Assembly: GCA_026387575.1 (NCBI GenBank) | Contig: JAPLLK010000025.1 | Location: 1-53,258 of the forward strand | Length of the DNA stretch: 53,258 nt | Source: Nitrospirota bacterium | Lineage (GTDB): Bacteria; Nitrospirota; Thermodesulfovibrionia; Thermodesulfovibrionales; UBA1546 | Reading direction: 5' to 3' | Shown here: positions 31,475 through 39,787 of the stretch, one piece after another | Position numbering within the stretch: position 1 is the first letter of the stretch | Layout of the letters: every line of letters starts with the position of its first letter | The notes under the pieces: generated by a model | The model's database searches: none | Told to the model about the DNA's origin: nothing | Seen by the model: the letters and a program-made list of their open reading frames with translations, nothing else | Position numbers and translations under genes: made by a program

Positions 31475-32253
31475 GAGAAAATATCCAGCCAGACTTTTAT
31501 CGCAGTGGCAGAGATAATCAGCGCAAGAATCCATCTTAAAGTCTCTATTTTGGTCTTTTTGCCTACAATTCCGCCTAATCTTGCCATTGGAATTGCACCG
31601 GCAAGAAGGGCTATAGACATGTAGAACGGCACCTGCCCTGTTGCCGCTTTTCCGATTAAGCCTGCGGTTGCAGAGAAAAGGCCTATTGCAAGCGTGCTAC
31701 CAAGAGCGACTCTCAAAGGAATTTTTAACACATATAAGAGTATTGGTATTGTTATAAAGGCTCCTCCCTGTCCTACAAGACCTATTAAAAAGCCAATGAT
31801 GATTCCTATAAAGATAGCTGCCGGCTTATTAAAGACAACCTTCTCTTCCGTAAGCTCATCGCAGTCATAACTCCTTGGAATAAGCATCATTATGGCAGCA
31901 ATAAGCGCAAGCATGGCAAAAATAAAAAGTATGGGTTTGTCAGGGACAAGTTTTGATATAAGCGCTCCGGCAAGCGAGGATGCAAACAGCGAGGTCCCAA
32001 GCGTTAACACAAGAGGTTTATTAATAAGCCTGTTTTCATGGTAATAAAACATTGCTGAAAGAGATGCAAAAAAACCCTGCATCATCGTAATGCCTGTAAT
32101 GCTTTTAACATCTATGCCTTGAAACCCAAGCAGCGGAGGCGCATAAAACAAGAGCGGGAACATGATAATTCCACCCCCTAATCCAAGGAGGCCGGACAGA
32201 AACCCAACTCAGGCTCCGACAATGAAAAGAAAAATGTTGAACGTAAACGGCAT
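31471..32253 (-). CDS. TauE/SafE family permease with in-frame UGA (candidate selenoprotein)
   Basis: The track ORF (31471..32163) lacks the first helix. The same frame extends upstream to ATG 32253, adjacent to the selD stop (TAA then ATG), interrupted only by TGA at 32211-32209 (codon 15): FLFIVGA-U-VGFLSGLLGLGGG. The region around the UGA is textbook TauE/SafE TM1 (SGLLGLGGG), so the full protein would be 260 aa, normal for the family, with two TauE repeats (second: FLIGLVGQGGAFITIP). The family moves sulfite, organosulfonates and similar anions. Co-transcription with a selenocysteine-type selD suggests selenium or sulfur oxyanion transport with UGA read as Sec. The alternative is a nonsense mutation. 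Confidence 0.75.
32178..32199 (-). promoter_or_regulatory. Candidate bacterial SECIS hairpin after the permease UGA
   Basis: Downstream of the UGA on the mRNA, CUGUCC and GGAUUAG pair (C-G, U-A, G-U, one bulge, U-A, C-G, C-G) around the 9-nt loop GGCCUCCUU. The apical loop begins with GG about 15 nt after the UGA, close to published bacterial SECIS rules. The pairing is hand-made and modest. Confidence 0.35.
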
Positions 32254-33300
32254 TTATTTCTCTACGTTTATTTTTCTGCCGGTATCAAAGGGTTTATCGG
32301 TAATATCTCCGATATAAGCTGCAAGTATATTTTCTTTTTGAAGAGCGCTGATTAGCTTGTCTTTTTTTTCTGCCGGCACAAATATTAAAAGCCCGCCTGA
32401 TGTCTGGGCGTCGTTCATTAAAATCTTTTCTACTTCGGGAACCCCTTTGCCCCACGTGACATAGGGTTCGTAATTTTTGACATTAGTATTTGTTCCTCCA
32501 GGCACAACACCGGCATCGGCGAGCTTTATTGCATCTTCAAAATACGGGACACGGCCCGAATAAATCTGCGCACGGCATTTGCTTGCAGTGAGCACTTCAT
32601 GGAGATGTCCTATAAGACCGAAACCTGTTATGTCTGTTGCGGTGCTTACGCCGATTTCAAGCATAATCTCGCTTGTCCTTTTATTCAATGTTGCCATTGA
32701 GGCTGTGAATTCCTCAATAACAGAATCACTGCACTTGCCTGCCTTTACTCCTGTGGCGATAATCCCTGTGCCTATTTTTTTTGTCAGTATTAATGCGTCT
32801 CCTGTCAGGGCTTTTGAGTTGTCAAGAATCTTCGCAGGATGTATCACTCCCATAATAGAAAATCCATATTTCGGCTCCTTATCCCTGATGGTGTGGCCTC
32901 CTATAATGGATACTCCAGCCTCCTTCATCTTATCTACACCGCCCTGCATGATTCTCTTAAGCGAAGGGAAGAACTCAGGATTATTAGGGAACATTGCTAT
33001 GTTCAATGACACTAAAGGCTTTCCGCCCATTGCATATACATCTGAGAGCGAATTCGCAGCAGCAATAGAGCCAAACCAGTATGGGTCATCAACTATAGGC
33101 GTAAAGAAATCGGCTGTAAGAACGACTGCAATGTCATCTGTAATACGGTATACGCCTGCGTCATCCGCATTGGCATGACCAACCAGAACATTCGGGTCTG
33201 TTATGTCAGGCAGCTGCCCCAGCACGTGGGACAGGTCCGATGGACTGAACTTTGCTGCTCAACCTGCGCAGCTTGAAAGCTCTGTCAGCTTGATATCCAT
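32254..33300 (-). CDS. selD: Selenide, water dikinase SelD containing selenocysteine (UGA codon 14)
   Basis: 348 aa from ATG 33300. The track begins only at 33225 because of an in-frame TGA at 33261-33259. The N-terminus reads MDIKLTELSSCAGUAAKFSP: UGA falls exactly at the catalytic Cys/Sec position of the family (usual pattern C/U-A-A-K), with K17 as the catalytic lysine. ATP-binding parts follow: ADDAGVYRITDDIAVVLTADFFTPIVDDPY, GGHTIRDKEPKYG, TDITGFGLIGHL and NDAQTSGGLL. It makes selenophosphate from selenide and ATP for Sec-tRNA synthesis. A clear GGAGG ribosome site precedes the ATG. Because SelD itself needs UGA recoding, the organism must carry SelA, SelB and tRNA-Sec elsewhere. Confidence 0.96.
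33214..33247 (-). promoter_or_regulatory. Candidate SECIS structures of selD
   Basis: Two overlapping hairpins can be drawn downstream of the UGA. One is CAG-UCC / GGA-CUG with one bulged C and an AUC loop (33247-33232). The other is CUGUCCC / GGGGCAG, seven pairs including one G-U, with loop ACGUGCU (33234-33214). They exclude each other; either could be the SelB-binding element. Confidence 0.35.
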
Positions 33301-33328
33301 TTTGACCTCCAAATTCGAGCTAATCTAT

Positions 33329-33384
33329 ATATTAAAGCATTGGCATATATTGTCAAGCATATATTGTCAAGCATATATTGTTGA
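33329..33384 (-). promoter_or_regulatory. selD promoter with three 14-bp direct repeats
   Basis: On the minus strand TTGACA (33356-33351), 16 nt, TAATAT (33334-33329), the same boxes and spacing as the promoter at 31441-31474. The 14-mer TTGACAATATATGC that includes the -35 is repeated in tandem: 33343-33356, 33357-33370 exact, 33371-33384 with changes. The upstream copies could be regulator-binding sites or spare -35 elements. Transcription would start near 33322, giving a 20-nt leader with GGAGG. Confidence 0.65.
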
Positions 33385-33438
33385 CAGCGGCAGTTTTCAT
33401 GCTTTTCCCTGATTTAGACTTTTGCTGCGCTAATCTTT

Positions 33439-33444
33439 TATAAT
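33439..33444 (+). promoter_or_regulatory. -10 box TATAAT 8 nt before guaA
   Basis: Perfect TATAAT with no Shine-Dalgarno before the ATG at 33453. A start site at normal spacing would leave a leader of 0-3 nt. A possible -35 is TTAGAC about 18 nt upstream. Confidence 0.4.
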
Positions 33445-33452
33445 TATCAACT

Positions 33453-34997
33453 ATGCTTAAAGATAAAATTCTGGTGTTAGATTTTGGCTCACAGTATACC
33501 CAGCTTATTGCAAGGCGGGTGAGAGAGAACAGCGTCTACTCCGAGATATTCCCGTATAACGCACCTTTTGAAAAAATATTGGATTTTAAGCCTAAGGGGA
33601 TTATCCTGTCAGGCGGGCCGTCAAGCGTCTACAGCAAGGGTTCCCCAATCCCTGGTATAAAGATATTTGATATTGGCATTCCAATCCTCGGCATATGTTA
33701 TGGAATGCAGCTTATGGCTCATCTGCTTGGAGGCAGGGTTGCAAAAGCTGCAAAAAGGGAATATGGCAGAGCCGAACTCACCATAGATGATGATTCTGAT
33801 TTGTTTAAAGGTATCAGTACTAATCTCCAAGCTGTTGTATGGATGAGCCACGGAGACAGAATAGAGAAATATCCTGAAGGTTTTATGCCGATAGCACATA
33901 CAGAAAATTCTCCTGTGGCGGCAATGGCTGATAAAAAGAGAAACTTCTATGCGCTTCAGTTTCATCCCGAAGTTGTCCATACAGAGAAAGGCAGGGAGAT
34001 AATAAAGAATTTTATTTTCAATATATGCGGCGCTAACCTAACATGGACAATGAAATCCTTTATAGAGACTGCAAAGCATGAGATAAAGGAAAAGGTGGGG
34101 AATCAAAGAGTCGTATGCGGAATAAGCGGAGGCGTTGATTCTTCTGTCACTGCTGTGCTTGTTCATGAGGCAATAGGCGATGCGCTCACTTGCATTTTTG
34201 TTGACAACGGTGTTTTAAGGGAGGACGAGGCGAAAAAAGTTGAGCGCATGCTGAAGAAAAGTTTTCACATGAAGATAAAATACGTTGATGCCTCTGAAAG
34301 ATTCCTGAAAAAACTCAAAGGCGTAAAAGACCCGGAAAGAAAGAGGAAGATTATCGGCAATGAATTCATAAGGGTATTTGAAGATGAGGCGATGAAGATA
34401 AAAAATGTCGCTTTCCTTGCGCAGGGTACATTATATCCTGATGTGATTGAGAGCATGTCATTCAAAGGCCCTTCGGCAACAATAAAAAGCCATCACAATG
34501 TCGGCGGACTGCTTAAGAAGATGAAGCTGAAACTGATTGAACCTCTGAGGGAATTGTTTAAAGACGAGGTCAGAGTCCTAGGCCATGAGTTAGGGATGCC
34601 GGCTGAGACTATAAACCGCCATCCATTCCCCGGGCCCGGTCTTGCGATAAGATGCATCAGTGATGTCACAAAAGAACGGCTTGCTATTTTAAGAAAAGCG
34701 GATGTGATAGTTCTGGATGAGATAAAAAAGGCAGGGCTTTACGGAAAAATCTGGCAGGTATTTGCAGTGCTCCTCCCCGTAAAAAGCGTCGGCGTAATGG
34801 GAGATGAAAGAACGTATGACAATGTCATTGCTGTCCGGGCTGTTACGAGCGTTGACGGAATGACCGCTGACTGGGCTCAGATTCCCTATGAAGTTCTGGG
34901 ACGGATATCAAACAGGATAATTAATGAAGTCAAAGGCGTAAACAGGGTTGTCTATGACATAAGCTCCAAGCCACCGAGCACAATTGAATGGGAATAA
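33453..34997 (+). CDS. guaA: GMP synthase (glutamine-hydrolysing)
   Basis: 514 aa. Class I glutamine amidotransferase domain ([19 protein letters not shown], nucleophile in GICYGMQ, His/Glu in QFHPEVVHT), ATP pyrophosphatase P-loop GGVDSSVTA, and the C-terminal dimerisation domain ending [11 protein letters not shown]. It converts XMP to GMP. Divergent from selD; ispA follows 3 bp after the stop. Confidence 0.97.
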   Translation: MLKDKILVLDFGSQYTQLIARRVRENSVYSEIFPYNAPFEKILDFKPKGIILSGGPSSVYSKGSPIPGIKIFDIGIPILGICYGMQLMAHLLGGRVAKAAKREYGRAELTIDDDSDLFKGISTNLQAVVWMSHGDRIEKYPEGFMPIAHTENSPVAAMADKKRNFYALQFHPEVVHTEKGREIIKNFIFNICGANLTWTMKSFIETAKHEIKEKVGNQRVVCGISGGVDSSVTAVLVHEAIGDALTCIFVDNGVLREDEAKKVERMLKKSFHMKIKYVDASERFLKKLKGVKDPERKRKIIGNEFIRVFEDEAMKIKNVAFLAQGTLYPDVIESMSFKGPSATIKSHHNVGGLLKKMKLKLIEPLRELFKDEVRVLGHELGMPAETINRHPFPGPGLAIRCISDVTKERLAILRKADVIVLDEIKKAGLYGKIWQVFAVLLPVKSVGVMGDERTYDNVIAVRAVTSVDGMTADWAQIPYEVLGRISNRIINEVKGVNRVVYDISSKPPSTIEWE

Positions 34998-35000
34998 ACT

Positions 35001-35888
35001 ATGGACATCAAGACCTATCTCAGAGAGAAAAAGGAACTTATAGATTCATTTCTTAAAGAATACTTTTCTCCGAATTTTATTCCGACTGTCTTAAAAGACT
35101 CCATCACTTATTCCCTATCTGCGGGAGGAAAAAGGATAAGGCCGATACTTTGCCTTGCTGCGCATGAGGCATGCGATGGAGATTCTGAGGACATACTTGC
35201 CTTTGCATCCTCAATAGAACTCATTCACACATATTCATTGATACATGATGACCTTCCTGCAATGGACAATGATGATTTAAGGCGCGGCAAGCCGACAAAC
35301 CACAAGGTATTTGGAGAGGGCATGGCGATACTTGCAGGAGATGGCCTTCTTACAGAGGCGTTTTATATGATGGCAAATTCGCTCTCAAACAAAAACATCA
35401 AAAACACGGCATTAATAAGGGCAATAAAAGATATTGCCTTTACAGCAGGCATTCATGGAATGGTCGGAGGCCAGGCGCAGGATCTCCTCTCTGAAAATGC
35501 AGAGCCTGACAAAGAGACTCTCTCTTTTATTCACAAACATAAAACAGGAGCGCTTATATCAGGCTCTTTAAGGGCAGGCGCAATCCTTGCAAATTGCGGC
35601 AAGCCTTCCCTTAATGCAATCACAAGATATGGAGAAAACATCGGGCTTGCCTTTCAGGTGATAGATGATATACTTGATGTAGAGGGTAGCACGGATGAAC
35701 TCGGCAAGACCACAGGCTCTGATGCAAGAAGAAAGAAGATGACTTATCCATCAATATACGGTCTTGAAAATTCCAGAAAAAAGGCTGAAGAGTTGATAGC
35801 AGAGGCAGTCTTTTCCATTAAAGACTTCTCAGCTAAGGCAGAGCCTTTAAGAGAGATTGCCAGATACATGCTTGAGAGAAGAAGTTGA
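35001..35888 (+). CDS. ispA: Polyprenyl (farnesyl/geranylgeranyl) diphosphate synthase
   Basis: 295 aa. First aspartate-rich motif DDLPAMD preceded by HTYSLIH, second motif DDILD, and GGQAQDLLSE between them. The residues before the first motif (S-L-I-H) fit a short-chain enzyme making C15 or C20 products. Precursors come from the MEP pathway, whose first enzyme Dxs is encoded by the next gene. Overlap with dxs is 4 nt. Confidence 0.94.
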   Translation: MDIKTYLREKKELIDSFLKEYFSPNFIPTVLKDSITYSLSAGGKRIRPILCLAAHEACDGDSEDILAFASSIELIHTYSLIHDDLPAMDNDDLRRGKPTNHKVFGEGMAILAGDGLLTEAFYMMANSLSNKNIKNTALIRAIKDIAFTAGIHGMVGGQAQDLLSENAEPDKETLSFIHKHKTGALISGSLRAGAILANCGKPSLNAITRYGENIGLAFQVIDDILDVEGSTDELGKTTGSDARRKKMTYPSIYGLENSRKKAEELIAEAVFSIKDFSAKAEPLREIARYMLERRS

Positions 35889-37771
35889 AACTCATAAAAA
35901 AAATAAAATCCCCTGATGACCTGAAAACTCTGTCAGTTGAGGAGCTGAACAGCCTTTCGGAAGAACTGCGGGAAATAATAGTAGAACGCGTATCAATTAA
36001 CGGCGGACATCTCGCATCAAACCTCGGCACTGTAGAGCTTACACTGGCGCTTCAGTATGTATTCAATTCCCCTGTTGACAAGATTGTATGGGATGTAGGT
36101 CACCAGTCATATACGCACAAGCTTATCACGGGGAGGTATGAAAAATTTGAAACTATCAGAAAGTATAAAGGCATCTCAGGATTCCCTAAGATAGATGAGA
36201 GCGTTTACGATGCCTTTGGAACAGGACACAGCTCAACATCAATATCGGCAGCATTAGGAATCATAGAGGCGCGTGATAAAAAAAATGAGGCGTTTAAAGT
36301 TCTGGCTGTTATAGGCGACGGCGCACTGACTTCCGGCCTTGCGTTTGAAGGGCTGAACCACGCCGGACATCTGAAAAAAGACCTCATCGTAGTGCTGAAT
36401 GACAATGAGATGTCAATCTCAAAAAACGTAGGGGCATTGTCCGCGTATTTAAACAGGATACTTACAGGAGATCTATACCAGCGATTTAAAAAGCAGACGA
36501 AATCATTTCTTGAGGGCATTCCTAAGTTTGGCGATCAGGTTACAAAGATTGCACAGAAGGCAGAAGAAACACTGAAAGGGCTATTCCTTCCGGGAATATT
36601 GTTTGAAGAACTTGGCATTAACTATGTAGGCCCCATAGACGGACATGACATTAAACTGCTGATAGAGACCTTCAGAAATATTAAAAACTCAACAGAGCCC
36701 ACTTTAGTCCATGTCATCACCAAAAAAGGCAAGGGATATGAGTTCTCCGAAAAAGATCCCTGCATATTTCACGGAGTAGGGCCGTTTGAAATAGAAACCG
36801 GGTATTCTGTAAGCGATAAAGATGCGCTTTCATACAGTCAAATATTCGGCAGAGCAATTACTGAGCTTGCCGCAAACGACGAAAGAGTCATTGCCATCTC
36901 AGCGGCAATGAGAGAAGGCACAGGGCTTGAATGTTTTGAAAAAAAATTTCCCGACAGATTTTATGACGTTGGCATAGCAGAGCCTCATGCAGTAACATTC
37001 GCCGCAGGGCTCGCAGCGCAGGGATTGAGGCCTGTGGTCGCAATATATTCCACTTTCCTTCAGCGCGGTTACGATGAGATAATCCATGATGTCTGCCTCC
37101 AGAATCTGCCTGTTGTATTTGCGATTGACAGGGCAGGCATAGTTGGCGAGGACGGCCCGACACATCAGGGAGTTTTTGACATCTCTTATTTAAGGAATAT
37201 CCCTAATCTTACTGTCATGGCGCCAAAGGATGATCTGGAACTCAAAGCCATGCTTGAACTTGCTTTAAAACACAACGGGCCCTCGGCAATAAGATATCCA
37301 AAAGGGAAGATACAGCCATCAACCATCAGCCATCAACCATCAGCTTTTGATATTGGAAAAGCAGAGGCATTAAAAGAAGGCTCTGACATAGCGTTGATAG
37401 CAATAGGCAATGCTGTCCATCCTGCGCTTGGTGCAGCAGACAGGCTTGAAAAAGAGGGGATAAAGGCATCAGTCATAAATGCAAGATTCATAAAGCCCAT
37501 TGATAAGGAACTCATCTTTTCAGTAGCAAAAAATATAAAGCGGATAATAACAATTGAAGAGAACATGATTGCCGGAGGTTTCGGAAGTGCAGTCCTCGAA
37601 TATCTGAACAGCATGGATATTCCTGATATAAAGATTAAAATCCTCGGCATACCTGATGAATTTGTAGAGCAGGGCTCACAGGCTATATTGAGGAAGAAAT
37701 ACGGGATTGATGAAGAGGGGATTTATCAGACCTGCAAGGCATTTCTCTCAACGCTCACATCAGTTCATTGA
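35885..37771 (+). CDS. dxs: 1-deoxy-D-xylulose-5-phosphate synthase
   Basis: 628 aa, TTG start inside TTGA overlapping the ispA stop. TPP motif GDGALTSGLAFEGLNHAG with VLNDNEMSIS, substrate histidine in GHQSYTHKL, and pyrimidine-domain REGTGLECFEKKFPDRFYDVGIAEPHAV. It condenses pyruvate and glyceraldehyde-3-phosphate to DXP, starting the MEP isoprenoid pathway. Residues about 477-487 (QPSTISHQPSA), at the linker between the second and third domains, are encoded by four CAGCCAT-type heptamers, probably a tolerated insertion. Confidence 0.96.
   Translation: MKLIKKIKSPDDLKTLSVEELNSLSEELREIIVERVSINGGHLASNLGTVELTLALQYVFNSPVDKIVWDVGHQSYTHKLITGRYEKFETIRKYKGISGFPKIDESVYDAFGTGHSSTSISAALGIIEARDKKNEAFKVLAVIGDGALTSGLAFEGLNHAGHLKKDLIVVLNDNEMSISKNVGALSAYLNRILTGDLYQRFKKQTKSFLEGIPKFGDQVTKIAQKAEETLKGLFLPGILFEELGINYVGPIDGHDIKLLIETFRNIKNSTEPTLVHVITKKGKGYEFSEKDPCIFHGVGPFEIETGYSVSDKDALSYSQIFGRAITELAANDERVIAISAAMREGTGLECFEKKFPDRFYDVGIAEPHAVTFAAGLAAQGLRPVVAIYSTFLQRGYDEIIHDVCLQNLPVVFAIDRAGIVGEDGPTHQGVFDISYLRNIPNLTVMAPKDDLELKAMLELALKHNGPSAIRYPKGKIQPSTISHQPSAFDIGKAEALKEGSDIALIAIGNAVHPALGAADRLEKEGIKASVINARFIKPIDKELIFSVAKNIKRIITIEENMIAGGFGSAVLEYLNSMDIPDIKIKILGIPDEFVEQGSQAILRKKYGIDEEGIYQTCKAFLSTLTSVH
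37313..37343 (+). repeat. CAGCCAT/CAACCAT heptamer tract inside dxs
   Basis: CAGCCAT, CAACCAT, CAGCCAT, CAACCAT, CAG in perfect 7-bp register, in frame, encoding QPSTISHQPSA at an interdomain linker. Confidence 0.85.
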
Positions 37772-37837
37772 AAAATATTCAACTTTATTCTTCCTTGTAG
37801 TCTTGCTACAGGGCACATTGTTGTCATTGCGAGCGTA

Positions 37838-37876
37838 GGGTCATATTTGTATCTTTGTATTTGTTTTGTATGACCC
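37838..37876. terminator. Stem-loop between dxs and cooC
   Basis: GGGTCATA (37838-37845) and TATGACCC (37869-37876) pair perfectly around a 23-nt T-rich loop made of TTTGTAT-like words. It follows TGTCATTGCGAGCG, which resembles a common intergenic repeat of environmental bacteria. It may act as terminator of the guaA-ispA-dxs operon but lacks a T-run after the stem. Confidence 0.35.
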
Positions 37877-38001
37877 CATTTATCAACATTTATCAATGGT
37901 ATATCATTTAGAATAGATTCTTATGTGAGGCAACAGGTAGAAATTCCAAAACAAAAATATGTGTTAAAATAAAACATAAAAAGATTAATTGAGGAGAGAA
38001 T

Positions 38002-38763
38002 ATGGCGTTTGTGATTGCACTTGCAGGAAAAGGCGGGACAGGAAAGACGAGCATATCTGCCCTGACTGTAAAATATCTTGTTGAAAAAAGAAAGAAGGCT
38101 GTGCTTGCAGTTGATGCTGATAGCAATTCCTGCCTGAATGAGGCATTGGGTGTTGATGTCCATGCAACAATCGGACATCTGAGGGAGGAATCGCTCCAGA
38201 CAATAAGAGGCGGGACAGAAAGGCCCGGCGGCATGTCAATGGAACAGCTATTTGACTATCAGGTTCAGCAGTCAGTAATAGAGGCAAAGGGTTTTGATTT
38301 GATGGTAATGGGAAGGCCTGAGGGCCCTGGCTGTTACTGCGCTGCTAACAATATAATCAGAAAATACACAGACAAACTCTCAGAGACTTATACCTATGTT
38401 GTCATAGACAATGAGGCTGGGATGGAACATTTAAGCAGGCGTACAACTCATAAGGTTGACCTCCTTCTGATAATAAGCGACCCGACAGTGAGAGGAATTA
38501 AAACAGCAAAAAGAATCGCTGACCTTGTCAAAGAGCTTGACCTCGATGTTGATAAGCATATGCTGATAATCAACAGGGTAACAGGCGATGAGGGCGATGA
38601 TCTTAAAAAACTTGCCGAGTCTTTCGGGCTTGAAGTTGCAGGTGTTGTTCCTCAGGATAAGAATGTTTTTCAATACGACCTTCAGGGCAAAGCAATTGTG
38701 AAACTGCCGGGAGATTCACCTGCCATAAAAACTGTCTACGATATTCTTGGTAAATTTGTGTAG
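38002..38763 (+). CDS. cooC: CooC/AcsF-type CO dehydrogenase maturation ATPase
   Basis: 253 aa. Deviant Walker A AGKGGTGKT at the N-terminus, DADSNSCLNEALG switch, the nickel-site CxC motif in GPGCYCAANN and VVIDNEAGMEHLSR. This MinD-like ATPase inserts nickel into the C-cluster of CODH. No CODH or ACS gene is adjacent. Ribosome site GAGGAG lies just before ATG and an extended -10 (TGTTAAAAT) about 30 nt upstream. Convergent with galT, 13 bp between stops. Confidence 0.93.
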   Translation: MAFVIALAGKGGTGKTSISALTVKYLVEKRKKAVLAVDADSNSCLNEALGVDVHATIGHLREESLQTIRGGTERPGGMSMEQLFDYQVQQSVIEAKGFDLMVMGRPEGPGCYCAANNIIRKYTDKLSETYTYVVIDNEAGMEHLSRRTTHKVDLLLIISDPTVRGIKTAKRIADLVKELDLDVDKHMLIINRVTGDEGDDLKKLAESFGLEVAGVVPQDKNVFQYDLQGKAIVKLPGDSPAIKTVYDILGKFV

Positions 38764-38776
38764 ATAAAGGCAGGCA

Positions 38777-39775
38777 TTAGGAATCAGTTTTAACCTTTCT
38801 CAAAAACTCTGCAATCTCTTCAGGCAGAGATGTATTGATATACATGCCTGAGCCGAGTTCAAACCCTGCTGTCTGAATTACTCTCGGCACAATGCTCAGA
38901 TACCAGTGGAAATATTCAGAGCCGCTTTCCTTCGGGCTTTCAGAGCGTATGACATAGTTATAGTCCGGGTTATCCAGCCCATGATAAATCTTAGAGAGCA
39001 CTGTTTTTAGATTGTATGCGAGGTCAGCTATTTCCTCATCGCTTATGTCTCCGAAAGATGCATTATGCTTTTTAGGGAATATCCATGTGTGAAACGGAGA
39101 CAACGCCGCATATGGAATGAATGTCACAAAATGGTTTGTATCGAATATTATCCGCCTGCCCTCTGCAAACTCGGACTTCACAGTCGCACACATCAGACAC
39201 TCTCCTGTATTGTCAAAATATCTTGTTGTCTCATCTATTCTGTCCCTTACCTGCATTGGTGTTACAGGCGTGCCTACAATCTGTGAATGGGGATGTTCGA
39301 TTGATGTGCCTGCCTTCTCTCCGTTATTTTTGAAGATTATTACATGCTCTATTCTGGGATCGTTATAGATGTCAAGAAAACGGTTTTTGTAAATCCTTAA
39401 AATATCAGCTACATCCTCTGCAGGCATAAGTGCTGTTGGTGTATTGTGGAGGGCTGACTCTATTATTACTTCGTGCTTTCCGACACCAGTGACAAGATGC
39501 TTCAATCCTTCGTTTATCCGCTTTCTTTCCCCTTCAAAGCTCAGCGCGGAAAACTTATTAGGCGTTACCCTTATCTTCCAGCTCCCGTCAGAAGACACCT
39601 TCATTATTTCTCCGGGGGTTTTGTCTTCATTCCCGGGGCAGAAAGGGCAGCTTTTGTCATGGTCAGGCAGATATTTTTTGTCTCTTTTCTGGCGGAATTC
39701 ATCAGGCCGTTTTGCCCGCTCGGTTGCGATTATTACCCACTCTCTTGTTATAAGGTTTAATCTGAGTTCAGGCAT
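38777..39775 (-). CDS. galT: Galactose-1-phosphate uridylyltransferase family protein
   Basis: 332 aa, usual length. Zinc motif CPFCPGNE near residue 43, catalytic HPHSQ after GTSIE and a second metal/structural part with HTWIFPKKHNASF and YFHWYLSIVP. HIT-superfamily enzymes of this type exchange UMP between UDP-glucose and galactose-1-phosphate, though bacterial members in sugar-poor anaerobes may act on other nucleotidyl sugars. Followed by bioF on the same strand, with 12 bp between them, bioF upstream. Confidence 0.92.
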   Translation of the reverse strand: MPELRLNLITREWVIIATERAKRPDEFRQKRDKKYLPDHDKSCPFCPGNEDKTPGEIMKVSSDGSWKIRVTPNKFSALSFEGERKRINEGLKHLVTGVGKHEVIIESALHNTPTALMPAEDVADILRIYKNRFLDIYNDPRIEHVIIFKNNGEKAGTSIEHPHSQIVGTPVTPMQVRDRIDETTRYFDNTGECLMCATVKSEFAEGRRIIFDTNHFVTFIPYAALSPFHTWIFPKKHNASFGDISDEEIADLAYNLKTVLSKIYHGLDNPDYNYVIRSESPKESGSEYFHWYLSIVPRVIQTAGFELGSGMYINTSLPEEIAEFLRKVKTDS

Positions 39776-39787
39776 ACTATAAGCATA

